Shown here one piece after another: positions 23,261 to 32,461 of a stretch of DNA of 64,000 nucleotides. The translations under genes and the position numbers were made by a program. Below the pieces are notes generated by a model, which made no database searches, had not been told where the DNA came from, and saw nothing but the letters and a program-made list of their open reading frames with translations. This DNA is from Phymatolithon calcareum (lineage: Eukaryota > Rhodophyta > Florideophyceae > Hapalidiales). Position 1 is the first letter of the stretch. Each line of letters begins with the position of its first letter. Where the stretch lies: NCBI GenBank assembly GCA_977006965.1, contig OZ345374.1, positions 186,001-250,000 on the forward strand, in the 5' to 3' direction.

Positions 23261-24188
23261 GGAGAATGCAGGAAATTGCGTAATTTCGATATTTCGAAAA
23301 AAATAATACAGTCTAAGAACTAACCAATCCACCCAAAATATGTGACCAATAATGTAGCCTAGCTGCGATTTCCAAAGTGACCCTCCATATGATGCGACAC
23401 AAAGGATCTTTCAATTGTTACTCCCAGATCTGAACGCGCCGTAGTAGTTATGATTTCTTTTCGTGTGTTACGGAAAGAAACGGCTGCTGGGAAAAACGCC
23501 AAGCGAAACTTTCGGCATTGACAATTGGCAAGAAACAGCGGAAAAAAGTTTCGCTTTCCTGTTTTTGTAGAGCCATAACTTTGCATAAAGAGAGTCGCAA
23601 TGCATTCGGTCTTCGAGAAACTTTACTCTCTAGTGTTGGAACTACAAAGTTTCGCAAACAAAATTCTAAAATGTGCGCTCCTTGCCGGCGAAAGTTGCAA
23701 GCGAAAGTCGAAAGTTTCGCCTAAAACGCGAAAGTTTCGATATCTGGAGGCAGGTTTCGTCAGGAATGCGTTGGGCTTTCTTGAATTTTTTCATATGTTT
23801 CGAAAGAACTCATTGAGGACTACCAAGTTTCGCGAGAAAATGATTAAAATGGTAAGTTTTTCAATTAAATATGTCCAATTGAAGTTCGGTACTCGCCGAA
23901 AGTTTCGATTCCGGCACATGTCGTGCCACGTGTTCGTTTTTTGCGAAGCGAAACTTTCGCTTGGCAAATTTTGTACTGTAACTTACTGTTTCATATAGTT
24001 GTGTCGTATGTGAGAAGCCGAAAAACAATTGAAAAACTATATATTATGCATCATAGTGAATGATACTTTGATAGATAATTATAGGTGTCCTATTGGTCAC
24101 ATGTTTCTTCTGCTTGGGGATTAGTTAGTTCCCAGAATATGCAAGGTTTCGCCGAAATATCGAAATTACGCAATTTCCTGCATTCTCC
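23261..24188. mobile_element. 928-bp MITE-like element with 36-bp perfect inverted ends
   Basis: GGAGAATGCAGGAAATTGCG begins the left end. The right end is its exact inverse, with 36 matching bp in total. Inside, the palindromic motif CGAAAGTTTCG or close variants (GCGAAACTTTCG, AAGTTTCGC) recurs about ten times between 23,495 and 23,960. No transposase is encoded. A target duplication is not obvious. The repeated internal motif could be a set of transposase binding sites. Confidence 0.75.
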
Positions 24189-24369
24189 AGTACTTTCACG
24201 TGACGATTTTGTATAACTGTAGTTTATGCTAATTTTTTAAATTTTTTTGAAAACGTGCCCTAACTTTCATTTCTGAAAAATGACATAACCACATCTAGTT
24301 CTGAACACTCTCCCATATGACTATGTTCAACGTGCTCGAAATCGTTCAAGCTGGAAGAGCGAGCGATTT

Positions 24370-25455
24370 TCAAGCCGGACTTGACCTGTCGATTAACAAA
24401 TCAGGCAAACGGGCGCTATGCTTGGCGGGCAAAAACGACTGGGTCAGCCTCGGACATGTGTCAGTTGGAGGTTTGCGATTTGGAAGTGTATACATCAGAT
24501 GTGTTTTGGTGGCCTTAAACGTGGACACCATAGTCGTTGGTTGAACGTGGTGTGCATAAATATAGTTTTCGCAAAATGCCGACAAATCCGAACGTCCCGC
24601 TTCGGCCTCATTGTGCATGTAATTTGTCAGGTATCCCTGTTGCGAGTCGATGCGAGCTTGATCGTCAAAAACGGTAAGGTTGAGAATCCAAGACAGATAA
24701 CCAAAGTTCCATCCAAAAGTTACGCTGTTATCAAAAGGAATGAGCTTTCCCATGTACGTATCGTCCGCAACAAGTTTGGCGACATCGCTCGAAAATAGCA
24801 TGAAGCTCTCATCCGCCCTGTTGCGAAATTGCCTGCACCAATAACGCCCCCAGAAAAACTGTTCGCGCGGTGCGGACTTGAGCTCGTACAACAGTTTGTG
24901 AAGACACAGAAAGCTGTCGTCATCGATACGCAGAAAGTAGGACAAATTCCTGAAGTTATTCATCGCCCACTTGGTCTGAAACCGCGCTCGCATACCGTAA
25001 GCATTGTGCTCCTTGTCACCGTAGCCGCTGTCCAGGGTTTGCTGCACGAGGTCACGATGGTCGGCCGCCTCAGCCGCAAGAGACTTCCAGGTCTGACGGT
25101 CAGCGTCCGCCAGCTCAGCGCCATTGGGTGGGGCGTCCGTGAAGAAGCGGTAGGACACAGAGCTATCGTTTGGGGTCCATTTGAGCCAGCTTTGTCGTGC
25201 GGCGTCGCGGAGTCGGGCGTTGCCTGGTGCGGATCCTATGGCAATGAAAAGGTGGACCGGTGGGGGGTTATCGAAAGCTAGCTCTCTAGCGGTGAGAAAC
25301 GGGGGGGAAAGGGTGCCGTGTAGAGTTGAGCCGATGAAGACGAAGCAGAGGGCGAGAGCGGCACCAATAAGACCGTACTGAATGCGCGGGTCTTTCTGGA
25401 AGCGGGTTGTGACGCGGCGAGTGGGCAGAGATGATCGCCATTTCGGAGATGGCAT
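24370..25455 (-). CDS. GT31-like glycosyltransferase (beta-1,3-galactosyltransferase type)
   Basis: A 361-residue, single-exon type II Golgi membrane protein. It has a short basic cytoplasmic tail, an anchor at residues 26-46 (IQYGLIGAALALCFVFIGS), then a lumenal catalytic domain. GT31 signatures are RLRDAARQSWLKW (81-93, the R..R..W block), FFTD (104-107) and LRIDDDSF with the metal-binding DDD at 178-180. The family transfers Gal, GlcNAc or related sugars from UDP-sugar in beta-1,3 linkage. In a red alga a role in wall galactan or glycoprotein glycan synthesis is plausible but not shown. The start is the first ATG and is followed by a good anchor. Its stop lies 52 bp from the edge of the 6-kb transposon nest. 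Unlike its neighbour RPL9 it needs no intron. Confidence 0.85.
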   Translation of the reverse strand: MPSPKWRSSLPTRRVTTRFQKDPRIQYGLIGAALALCFVFIGSTLHGTLSPPFLTARELAFDNPPPVHLFIAIGSAPGNARLRDAARQSWLKWTPNDSSVSYRFFTDAPPNGAELADADRQTWKSLAAEAADHRDLVQQTLDSGYGDKEHNAYGMRARFQTKWAMNNFRNLSYFLRIDDDSFLCLHKLLYELKSAPREQFFWGRYWCRQFRNRADESFMLFSSDVAKLVADDTYMGKLIPFDNSVTFGWNFGYLSWILNLTVFDDQARIDSQQGYLTNYMHNEAEAGRSDLSAFCENYIYAHHVQPTTMVSTFKATKTHLMYTLPNRKPPTDTCPRLTQSFLPAKHSARLPDLLIDRSSPA

Positions 25456-26122
25456 TGCAATTCAAGGCGAAAGTGACGACGATGCATTCGAGGAGAGCTT
25501 GGGACGCCTACGTCAGAGACATGGAAAGCGTTTATGTTCCTCGCACCAGCTGGCGTCGCCGGGGAACAACTTGTTCAAGCAAGAATAGTTACTGTACGAA
25601 TTCCTCTTTGTGAAGTGAACCCTACCTTACAGTACGACACGTTTCGATTGTACACGTGGCCTTTTGTGCATGCATCATACTGCAACTGTTTTCGTTATCA
25701 ATTGAGGTCGGCCGGATTCATGATCTCGTCCGAAGCTACAGTACTGAACTTCATGAGATCATGAATCTTAAGAGCTGACTTTAGATGCCACCACCGGTGG
25801 CACACGCAGCAGCGCGCTGCTATCCACTTCGGTAGCCTCCCGGGATGAAGGTGTGTTAGTCCACAGGAGATCAAAAAGGAAGCGCAGTAGTTCTAAATAA
25901 CGCATGCTAATAATCCTGCCACATCTGTCCCAAAATGAGTAAATGGTTTGTTCATTGCCAAACCCAAGCAAACGCGATGGGATCCCTTTGCGTAACCAAG
26001 CAAGCTATTCCACTCATCCCGAAAATCCCCTACACCCAAGCAAGCTGATAAATACGGCTCAGTCTTTGACCTAAGAAATTGAACGCTCTCTGTCTCAGGC
26101 ATTCCGTCCTGAAACTCAATTC
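25456..26122. other. Intergenic, no gene recognised
   Basis: Upstream region of the GT31-like gene. The words TACTGTA and TACAGTA become common from here on. No domain found. Confidence 0.5.
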
Positions 26123-26768
26123 TCAGGCCTGGGCGTTTGAATCTCGTATTCCCTTGCGCCTCTTCGGGGCCCCGCGTCCATAAATGGCACAGGACGGAAA
26201 CGCACTACAATCAAGAATGTCATAAGTCCCATCACGTTTCATCCTCAATCTCCCGTCCCGCGCACCTGATTCGAAAAAACAACCGTACTCAATGCCAGTC
26301 AGAGAATGCAGTCGCACCAATTTCAACAATAAGTATCGACCCACACTCACCGTCTCTTAAAATCCCATTGATATCCGCAAGGCCAAGTCCAATGCACGCC
26401 GGACATTTCACAGTACCGTCCCCTCCGCAATTGGGGCATTCGAGTGCTTGCTCGACCATGTTACTCTCGTCAGCGACGAACAGACCAGAACCCTCACAGA
26501 ACGCGCATACCTGTTCACCGCGCCCGCCGCAATGATAGCACAGCTGGTCCTCGGTCCATTGAGGTTCCTTTTTGGAGACGGCTGCCTGCGCGCTTTCATC
26601 TTGGAAGGGGACCAGGAGAGCAGACGACGCAATTGCCAAAAACGTCCGTCGCGGGCATTTGCAGAAGGGTGGACTTGCCGGCACGCTTGGTTTCGATGCA
26701 ATTTGCTTCGCTACATAAGTCGCGAAGGAGGCACCGTTTTTAAGCTGACTGTCCCGCGCAGTACCCAT
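26123..26768 (-). CDS. Lumenal DnaJ-type zinc-finger protein, PSA2-like (2 exons)
   Basis: Exons 26,351-26,768 and 26,123-26,265 are joined over an 85-bp intron (GTGAGT donor, ATCAG acceptor) to give 186 residues in frame. Four CxxCxGxG-type repeats bind zinc: CYHCGGRG (77-84), CAFCEGSG (88-95), CPNCGGDG (111-118) and CPACIGLG (122-129). The N-terminus is a plastid transit-like stretch followed by PRRTFLAIASSALL with twin Arg at 40-41 and an AQAA cleavage site, the bipartite pattern of proteins sent to the thylakoid lumen by the Tat route. This matches PSA2-type proteins (photosystem I assembly) better than stromal BSD2 or membrane-bound LQY1. The ATG at 26,768 is the first in frame. The exon join was deduced from splice sites and phase, and ADINGILRDGARDGRL across the junction reads naturally for the family. 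Confidence 0.8.
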
Positions 26769-27906
26769 GTGACTAATCCCATAAAGTACGGTAGGCGAAC
26801 GACAGAGATAAATATGTTGCTGCTGAAGAGAGCACGGAAGAGTAGATGCAAGATTCGCAAAAATCCAGTGATAATATCTTGTGGACCTAAATGCACCGAT
26901 TGTATGACCGATCACTCACATGAGCCCAACAAAATTGACCAACATGCATGCATCCCCATGGAACGGAGAAAATGTCGAATGGAGAGAGCCGGAGAAGTTG
27001 CAAAACAACGACAACATAGGTGATAGAACTGAGCTGCAAAACCGCACGTTTTCGCAATGAATGGAAGAGCGTGTCTAGTCGATTGATTGATTGAGATTGA
27101 AATGAACCATCTTTCTGCGGACAGAGGAGCTACCCGGACGTCATATCTTTAAGCTCGAAAAACTGGCGATCTTCGTGATGTCTAGCTGCTTCACTCTGTT
27201 CGTAATTAAGGAATCGGCGGCAACGAAGTTTTCGTTGTATACAAACCGTGGTGGCCTGGCTTGGGTGGCACCAAGAATCTAAAACCAGTAAGTGCAGGTT
27301 TTGCGCATTGCTCCAACCGGGCAGTGAAGCAACACAATGTAAGTCGTAGCTAGCATCTGCAATGTTATTCAACGTTGTCAGGGTGCAAGAGAGCGCAATT
27401 TGAGAGGGAGAGCAGAAACTTGAGAGGTCGAATGCTTGGCGACATATTGTGAGTTTTCATGCCGGCGCGTTACTGTGGAATGCGTTATAGTTGTTGACTG
27501 CCAGTGTCATGCTAGTCGCCATTACTCACGAGCATGAGGCTATGGGAAAGATATATGCTATTTCGCGAATAGCATACAATGTCGAAGCGAGGTTTTTCAT
27601 GTACGACTCATGGTGACAAAATCTACAGTACAATATTTAGGAGCTCATACTGATGAACGGTGAGTATTCTCTACTGTATTTGCTTGTAGCTCAGGGGACG
27701 TGCACGACACAAAGGATTGACTCGGGGGATGTTGCAGCAAAAGCCAAGTTTAAGATTAGATTGTAAACGAGCACAAGCTTGACGGACATCCGAAGGACGT
27801 TGTCGAAGTTGGGCGTTTAGGTGTGAGAAGCTGGCAACAAGGGGGTTGCAAGATTCTGTCTAATTGGTAATTTTTCCGAGTTTAAAAAGAAAGAGGGAGC
27901 GACTAT
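26769..27906. other. No gene recognised
   Basis: Between the PSA2-like gene and the 3' end of RPL9. Only short, unconserved frames on either strand. Confidence 0.5.
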
Positions 27907-28745
27907 CTATTCCTCATTCACAATGTGTCCCTTGTGCGAAACGTAGATACCATCCAAAAATCGCCTGATATCCTTCCTCTTGACCAGACAGACATGATGC
28001 ACCATAGCCGCGCACTGCGACACAAGTTCGATGTCGGAACCCTCCACAACGAGCTCGTCCTTAATGTCAGTAGAGCGATAGCACACGACATCGCCCTTCA
28101 TCTCAACTTTACGGACACGCTTCTCTCCAAGAAAGTTGCGGATTTCGACAGACTTCTGGTCGTCCGCGCACGTCACGTTGATGGGGAAATGTGCATACAC
28201 GAAGCGCAGCTTGTAACGGAAACCGACCGTAACGCCGGTGATAAGGTTCTTAATAAGAGAGCAGATTGTATTGATCTTCGCGGTATTCTTGCGCGACCCA
28301 TGCCACATGTCGACGCGCAACTTATCCTGGAGCTGGCGGATGTCGATCTGCGTGTGACGAATCGTACGCGTAAGCGTGCCCCGCGGTCCGGTCACAGTGA
28401 TTACGCGTGCTTTGGTCTCGACCTTGACTGCGCATTGGTTTAACAAGAGCACAATGCAAAAGGAAAATGGAACCGGTTAGATACTGGCGTATTGGCAGAA
28501 GCACGATAATAACATTCCCGCACGGCTCTTTTATGCTGATGCGTGTCGTCCCGAGTTGATCCGCCGCGATGCCTGATCTCCAGCGGAACAGAGAAACGTA
28601 TATGCAGTACGCGCTCGAAAGTGGCGCAACGCAGATATTGGCGGAGCAGCTCTTAACTCCCCCCACGAGAGACAGAGAAACGATGATAACGAAACTTACC
28701 ATTTTCGGGCACGGGGACATACGCGGTAGAGAGAATGGCTTTCAT
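27907..28745 (-). CDS. RPL9: 60S ribosomal protein L9 (uL6), 2 exons
   Basis: Component of the large cytosolic ribosomal subunit. Exon 1 (28,700-28,745) encodes MKAILSTAYVPVPEN plus one base. A 272-bp intron (28,428-28,699, GTAAGT donor, GCGCAG acceptor) follows, then exon 2 (27,907-28,427) continues VKVETKARVITVTGPRGTL. The PENV junction and GPRGTLTR are diagnostic of eukaryotic uL6. Further matches are GFRYKLRFVYAHFPINV, IRNFLGEKRVR and the C-terminal RRFLDGIYVSHKG. The joined product is 188 residues, normal for the family, and both exons stay in phase. It is divergently oriented from the SDR gene 0.44 kb away, so the two may share a promoter region. Confidence 0.95.
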
Positions 28746-29189
28746 CCTCGCGGTTGCTCGCAGGCAGCAGAACGCAAGCTACACAATGACGAAACCTTTG
28801 CGGTGAGAGGTGGACGACACCGTCACGGTATTGGAGACAAGTTGGCGGAGGTACGCCTGGCTGCGCAGTGGCAATGCAGACGGACGCGATTGTCGACAAA
28901 CCAAGCTGCCTATGTCCACAGACGTCTATGAGGCCATTCTGAGCCGGGTTTGACGCGTGTCGTGTGCAACTCAAAAAACGGACCAAGACGGCGCCGAACG
29001 CCGACGGCGTGCCTAACCCTAGGTGCTGCCTGCAAATTTTCCAAAATTCCGAAAGAAGGTATGATCCTGATTCCGAAATGTGGCCAATCGTGGCACGACT
29101 TGTGACCACAATCTTGCCCAACATCGCCAGCCAGCTCGGATGATGCATTGCAGATCTCCTGTTCTGCATCGACATCGACTTCTGATGCC

Positions 29190-30365
29190 ATGGCCGGCAT
29201 CGCCGCTGAATTCCCGGCGCTTGCCTTCCTACCGTCGCCACCACTGCAGTCCAAGCGCTGCAGCTCTGCACAATTTCCATTTTTCCCCCCTTCTCCCCAA
29301 CATCGTCCATACCCCCCCAGAACTCCCGTCCGCCGCGTGCGCGCAAACCTATCTCAATCCGACGCCGCCGTGCATGCACATCTCCACTCCCGCTCCATCG
29401 TTCTAACAGGCGGCACCGGTCTGATAGGCCGAGCGACAATCTCCGCCCTCTGCTCCGCATCCGCGCGCGTCACAGTATTAGCCCGTGAACCATTTCGCGC
29501 TCGCCAACTCTACACCCCCGCCTCCCCGCAAGTACAAGTACTGCGCTACGATGCCGCGTCTGGCGCTCTCTCCCCGCGAGTCCTATCCGCCATCCTCAGC
29601 GCGGACGCGGTGATAAATCTCGCCGGCGAGCCCGTCGAGACCGGTCGCTGGACCGCGGAGCGCAAGTCCGTCCTGCGCGCGTCGCGCGTGACCGGCACTC
29701 GCACGGTCGCCCACGCCATGCGGACCACGCATGCCAAACTGGTGTCCGCTTCCGCTGTGGGGTACTACGGCGCGTCCGCGGACGGGGAGTTCAGCGAGTG
29801 TGGGCGACGGGGAAATGACTTTCTAGCCGAACTCGCCGGCGAATGGGAGGCAGCCGCGCAGTTGAGGGATGATCCTTCGAGGACGGCAACGCTGCGACTC
29901 GGGGTGGTGCTTGCGCGCGGTGGCGGGGCGGTTCCGAAGATGGAGGCGGCTTTCCGCGCGTTTCTGGGTGGTCCGCCGGGTTCGGGGCGTCAGTGGATGT
30001 CTTGGGTGCATATTGATGACGTTGTGAGAGTGCTGTTGCGCGCGGCGGTGTGTGAGGATGTTTGTGGGGTTTATAATGTCACGGCTCCGAGACCGGTGCG
30101 GTTGAATGAGTTCTGTCGCGAATTGGGGCGCGTGTTGAGTAGACCGAGCTGGCTGCCCGTTCCGGCACTTGCTGTGCGTACCGTGCTGGGGTCGGAGGCG
30201 GCACAACTTATTCTTGCTGGGCAGCGTGTGCTGCCGACGAGGGCGATTGAGGAGGGGTATGTGTTCAGATATGGTAGGGTGGGCACGGCGCTGGATAATC
30301 TGTTTCTGGGCGAGCCTGCACCGGTGGAGAAGAGTGAGATGGACACATCTGCAGCAAAACGATAG
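29190..30365 (+). CDS. SDR39U1/YfcH-type NAD(P)-dependent epimerase-like protein
   Basis: Extended/atypical short-chain dehydrogenase of the TIGR01777 type (bacterial YfcH, human SDR39U1, plant plastid homologues). The Rossmann motif TGGTGLIG is at residues 73-80, VINLAGEP follows, and ASAVGYYG (187-194) carries the catalytic Tyr. MSWVHIDDVV and the C-terminal AIEEGYVFRY are family hallmarks. The first ATG, at 29,190 in GCCATGG context, gives 391 residues. The 72-residue N-terminal extension is Ser/Pro/Arg rich and low in acidic residues, which suggests an organellar, probably plastid, transit peptide. The substrate is unknown for the family. It is unusually GC-rich relative to flanking DNA, intronless, and convergent with uL23m. 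Confidence 0.88.
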   Translation: MAGIAAEFPALAFLPSPPLQSKRCSSAQFPFFPPSPQHRPYPPRTPVRRVRANLSQSDAAVHAHLHSRSIVLTGGTGLIGRATISALCSASARVTVLAREPFRARQLYTPASPQVQVLRYDAASGALSPRVLSAILSADAVINLAGEPVETGRWTAERKSVLRASRVTGTRTVAHAMRTTHAKLVSASAVGYYGASADGEFSECGRRGNDFLAELAGEWEAAAQLRDDPSRTATLRLGVVLARGGGAVPKMEAAFRAFLGGPPGSGRQWMSWVHIDDVVRVLLRAAVCEDVCGVYNVTAPRPVRLNEFCRELGRVLSRPSWLPVPALAVRTVLGSEAAQLILAGQRVLPTRAIEEGYVFRYGRVGTALDNLFLGEPAPVEKSEMDTSAAKR

Positions 30366-30507
30366 GCAGGGTGCGCATGCGTGTGGATATTGGGTTGACG
30401 GAAGGTATGCGCTGGGGACGCAGCGCGAGTACTGTATTTATATAATAGTTTTTGGAAAAGGGGAGTACTGTACGGCTTAGGAAACAATTTTGAGCAGAGC
30501 AAAGCAG

Positions 30508-30792
30508 CTAAGAAGAAGAGTTCATGACCTCACGCTTCGGAATGTTAGGGATATCAACTTCTGACGAAAGGCGCACATAAAAACGCTTAATGTCCTTGCC
30601 CTGCTTCGGCATAGTTGTTTTCAAGCCCCTTCGCGTTCCCATCCGGTTCAGCGATCGCACCTCCTCCACGTTGAGGCCGTACACTTGCTCGAGGAAGCGC
30701 TTGATCTCGATTTTGGTGAGATTTTGCACAGTGTCAAAGGTCAGCACATCGGTTTTAAAACTTCCCTCAGTCCCTGCCTGCACGACGCGCAT
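30508..30792 (-). CDS. Mitochondrial-type ribosomal protein L23 (uL23m)
   Basis: 94 residues. VLTFDTVQNLTKIEIKRFLE, then QVYGLNVEEVRSLN, follows the uL23 fold (beta strand, helix TKxEIKxxLExxYG, strand), and KRFYVRLSSEVDIPN closes the protein. uL23 lies at the ribosomal exit tunnel. Similarity to organellar MRPL23 rather than to cytosolic L23A is judged from the KIEIKRFLEQVYGLNV form and the short length. The ATG at 30,792 is preceded by an in-frame TGA seven codons upstream. A further 5' exon is still possible, because family members often begin with a VRLVRP-like strand that here would be RVVQAG. The gene ends 143 bp from the convergent SDR gene. Confidence 0.82.
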   Translation of the reverse strand: MRVVQAGTEGSFKTDVLTFDTVQNLTKIEIKRFLEQVYGLNVEEVRSLNRMGTRRGLKTTMPKQGKDIKRFYVRLSSEVDIPNIPKREVMNSSS

Positions 30793-31324
30793 ATCAGATA
30801 GATAATGGGTCAGTCAATCGGGATCGCGCGACGTCATCATGCGTGGATGAGCCGGACCGGACGTGATGAGACACGTACCGCAGGCATTGCGGTTTGGGCG
30901 CGCAGCATGGGACTTGGAATCAGCCGTAATCGCAGAGGGAAGTTGGGCAACCAGATCCTTGGCGGCATGTTTGCTTCTGCAGCGCGTGAGGACGACTAGA
31001 CTAACCCTCCGACCTGAACGACCTGACCGTCTGCATCGATGGTTGTAGATGTCGACCGTATCCGCTTGGACTGGGAAAATTGGTCAACTTTTGAAACTAT
31101 TTCGAAAAACTGCTAAGAACTAGAAATAATTTAGTTTTTGCACACTTGCCAACAGGGTTCCTGAGCTCAGATGCGCACCGGTGCCGTGCACCTGAAAAGA
31201 ACATGAAGTAATTAATAGGTTCACCCTCTAAAGTTACCCCTGCTGGAACGTCACTGAAGGTACAATAGAGCAACCCTTCCCTTTGCACAAGGGAGTGTAC
31301 TTCAAAGTACTTACGTTTTCCACC
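30793..31324. other. Intergenic, no gene recognised
   Basis: Upstream region of both uL23m (-) and the ATP-grasp gene (+). No motif could be fixed. Confidence 0.4.
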
Positions 31325-32461
31325 ATGAATCGCATCGCAGTGCTCTATCAATCGCAACCGAACCCGCTCCTCCGCCACGCGCGACGTCCCTGGAAAGAGG
31401 GCGGCTACTCTGACAGTTCCGCCGACATCGCTTACGCCCTTCACTTGTGCGGCATCCCACTCTACCTCCCAACACGCCACAAGCCGCACGCGGACGTGGC
31501 ACTCGACTGGACAATTCCAGACTCGCGCGAGTCAATCCACCAGGCCGCCAATGCCGGCGTGGACACCATCTGGGCCAACGTTCCGCTCCATTCCGAGCAT
31601 CCGCTTGCGAACGCTGCTCGTGAGCGTGCATTGCGTATTGTGGGGCATTTACCGTTTGCCGCCGATGTGTTCGATGACAAAATTTGCGCCGCAAAGGCAC
31701 TGCAAGCTGCTGGCGTGCCAGTTCCCGCGCAAGTCGCTGTTGCGATCAACGCTCAAATTCCCGGGACGACGTTATTGGAAAGTGTTACAGAGGAAACACT
31801 CAAGGAAAATGGATTACGTGGCCCGCCATGGATGGTGAAACCGGTGCGCGGGCGCGGGAGTCAGGGTGTGGCTGTGGTGCATTCCATGGACGAATTGCAT
31901 GCAAAGGTGGGCTCATTTCTCAATGAACGCGAACTGGAACCTCCTGTATCTCGCTTCGGTGAGAAGTATCTCATCGAGGAATTCCTCCCCGGTGACGAAA
32001 TCACCATCGCCGTGCTTCCGCCAGGGGCATACGGTCCACCGGCGCCTATGTCACGGCACCACTGGGCGCTGCCGACAATGCTGCGCACCGGGCATGTCAA
32101 TGGTGTTCTGCCGTACAGTGGTGTGACGGCTGTGAGCGCGAACAGTGCTGTGTTGCCGCGCAGTGATGGGTTGGCCGATGTGGTGAATATGTGCGAAAAA
32201 GCGGCGGAGACTTGCATGGCACGGGCTGTGATGCGTGTGGATTGTAGACAGGATGTGGAGGGATTGTTTCGTGTGTTTGACGTGAACATGAAACCGAACC
32301 TTACGGCAGAGGGAAGACCGGGGAGAGAGGGACAGGACAGTCTTGTTGTTCTTGCGGCTTCGGCATTTGGATGGAAGTATGCAGACCTGCTCAAGAACTT
32401 GCTTTCGAATGCGTGGAGCCCTGAATTGGAGCGAGGAGCAATGGACCAGGGGCAGGGGTAG
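31325..32461 (+). CDS. ATP-grasp ligase, D-Ala-D-Ala ligase-like
   Basis: 378 residues from the ATG at 31,325 (CCACCATGA context). The N-terminal domain starts MNRIAVLYQSQPN; DDKICAAKALQAAGVPVPAQ is the typical linker helix. The ATP-grasp domain shows PWMVKPVRGRGSQGV (nucleotide-binding Lys and glycine loop), KYLIEEFLPGDEITIAVL (adenine-binding EEF and E residues) and FRVFDVNMKPNL, equivalent to the metal-binding EVNxxPG of D-Ala-D-Ala ligases. It probably joins a carboxylate to an amine with ATP hydrolysis. The substrate cannot be told from sequence. A role in plastid peptidoglycan is not implied, because red algal plastids are not known to keep a wall. It is intronless and GC-rich like the SDR gene, so an old bacterial origin is possible. 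No transit peptide is obvious. Confidence 0.8.
   Translation: MNRIAVLYQSQPNPLLRHARRPWKEGGYSDSSADIAYALHLCGIPLYLPTRHKPHADVALDWTIPDSRESIHQAANAGVDTIWANVPLHSEHPLANAARERALRIVGHLPFAADVFDDKICAAKALQAAGVPVPAQVAVAINAQIPGTTLLESVTEETLKENGLRGPPWMVKPVRGRGSQGVAVVHSMDELHAKVGSFLNERELEPPVSRFGEKYLIEEFLPGDEITIAVLPPGAYGPPAPMSRHHWALPTMLRTGHVNGVLPYSGVTAVSANSAVLPRSDGLADVVNMCEKAAETCMARAVMRVDCRQDVEGLFRVFDVNMKPNLTAEGRPGREGQDSLVVLAASAFGWKYADLLKNLLSNAWSPELERGAMDQGQG

Larger units (their letters stand above)
18252..24318. mobile_element. 6.07-kb nest bounded by 43-bp inverted repeats
   Basis: The segment starting ATATGGGAGAGTGTTCAGAA at 18,252 recurs, perfectly inverted, ending at 24,318. The arms match for 43 bp and then diverge. 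A TA (or ATAT) duplication is compatible with both edges. The DNA belonging to the outer element itself is about 0.7 kb; the rest is two abutting piggyBac-like elements (18,618-23,083) and a 928-bp element (23,261-24,188). It ends only 52 bp beyond the GT31 stop codon. No transposase of its own is visible. Confidence 0.75.

Noticed and set aside
29080-29460. Open frames antisense to, or overlapping, the start of the SDR gene.
   Set aside because: These are shadows of a GC-rich coding region in other frames. The SDR frame carries recognisable motifs and the others do not.
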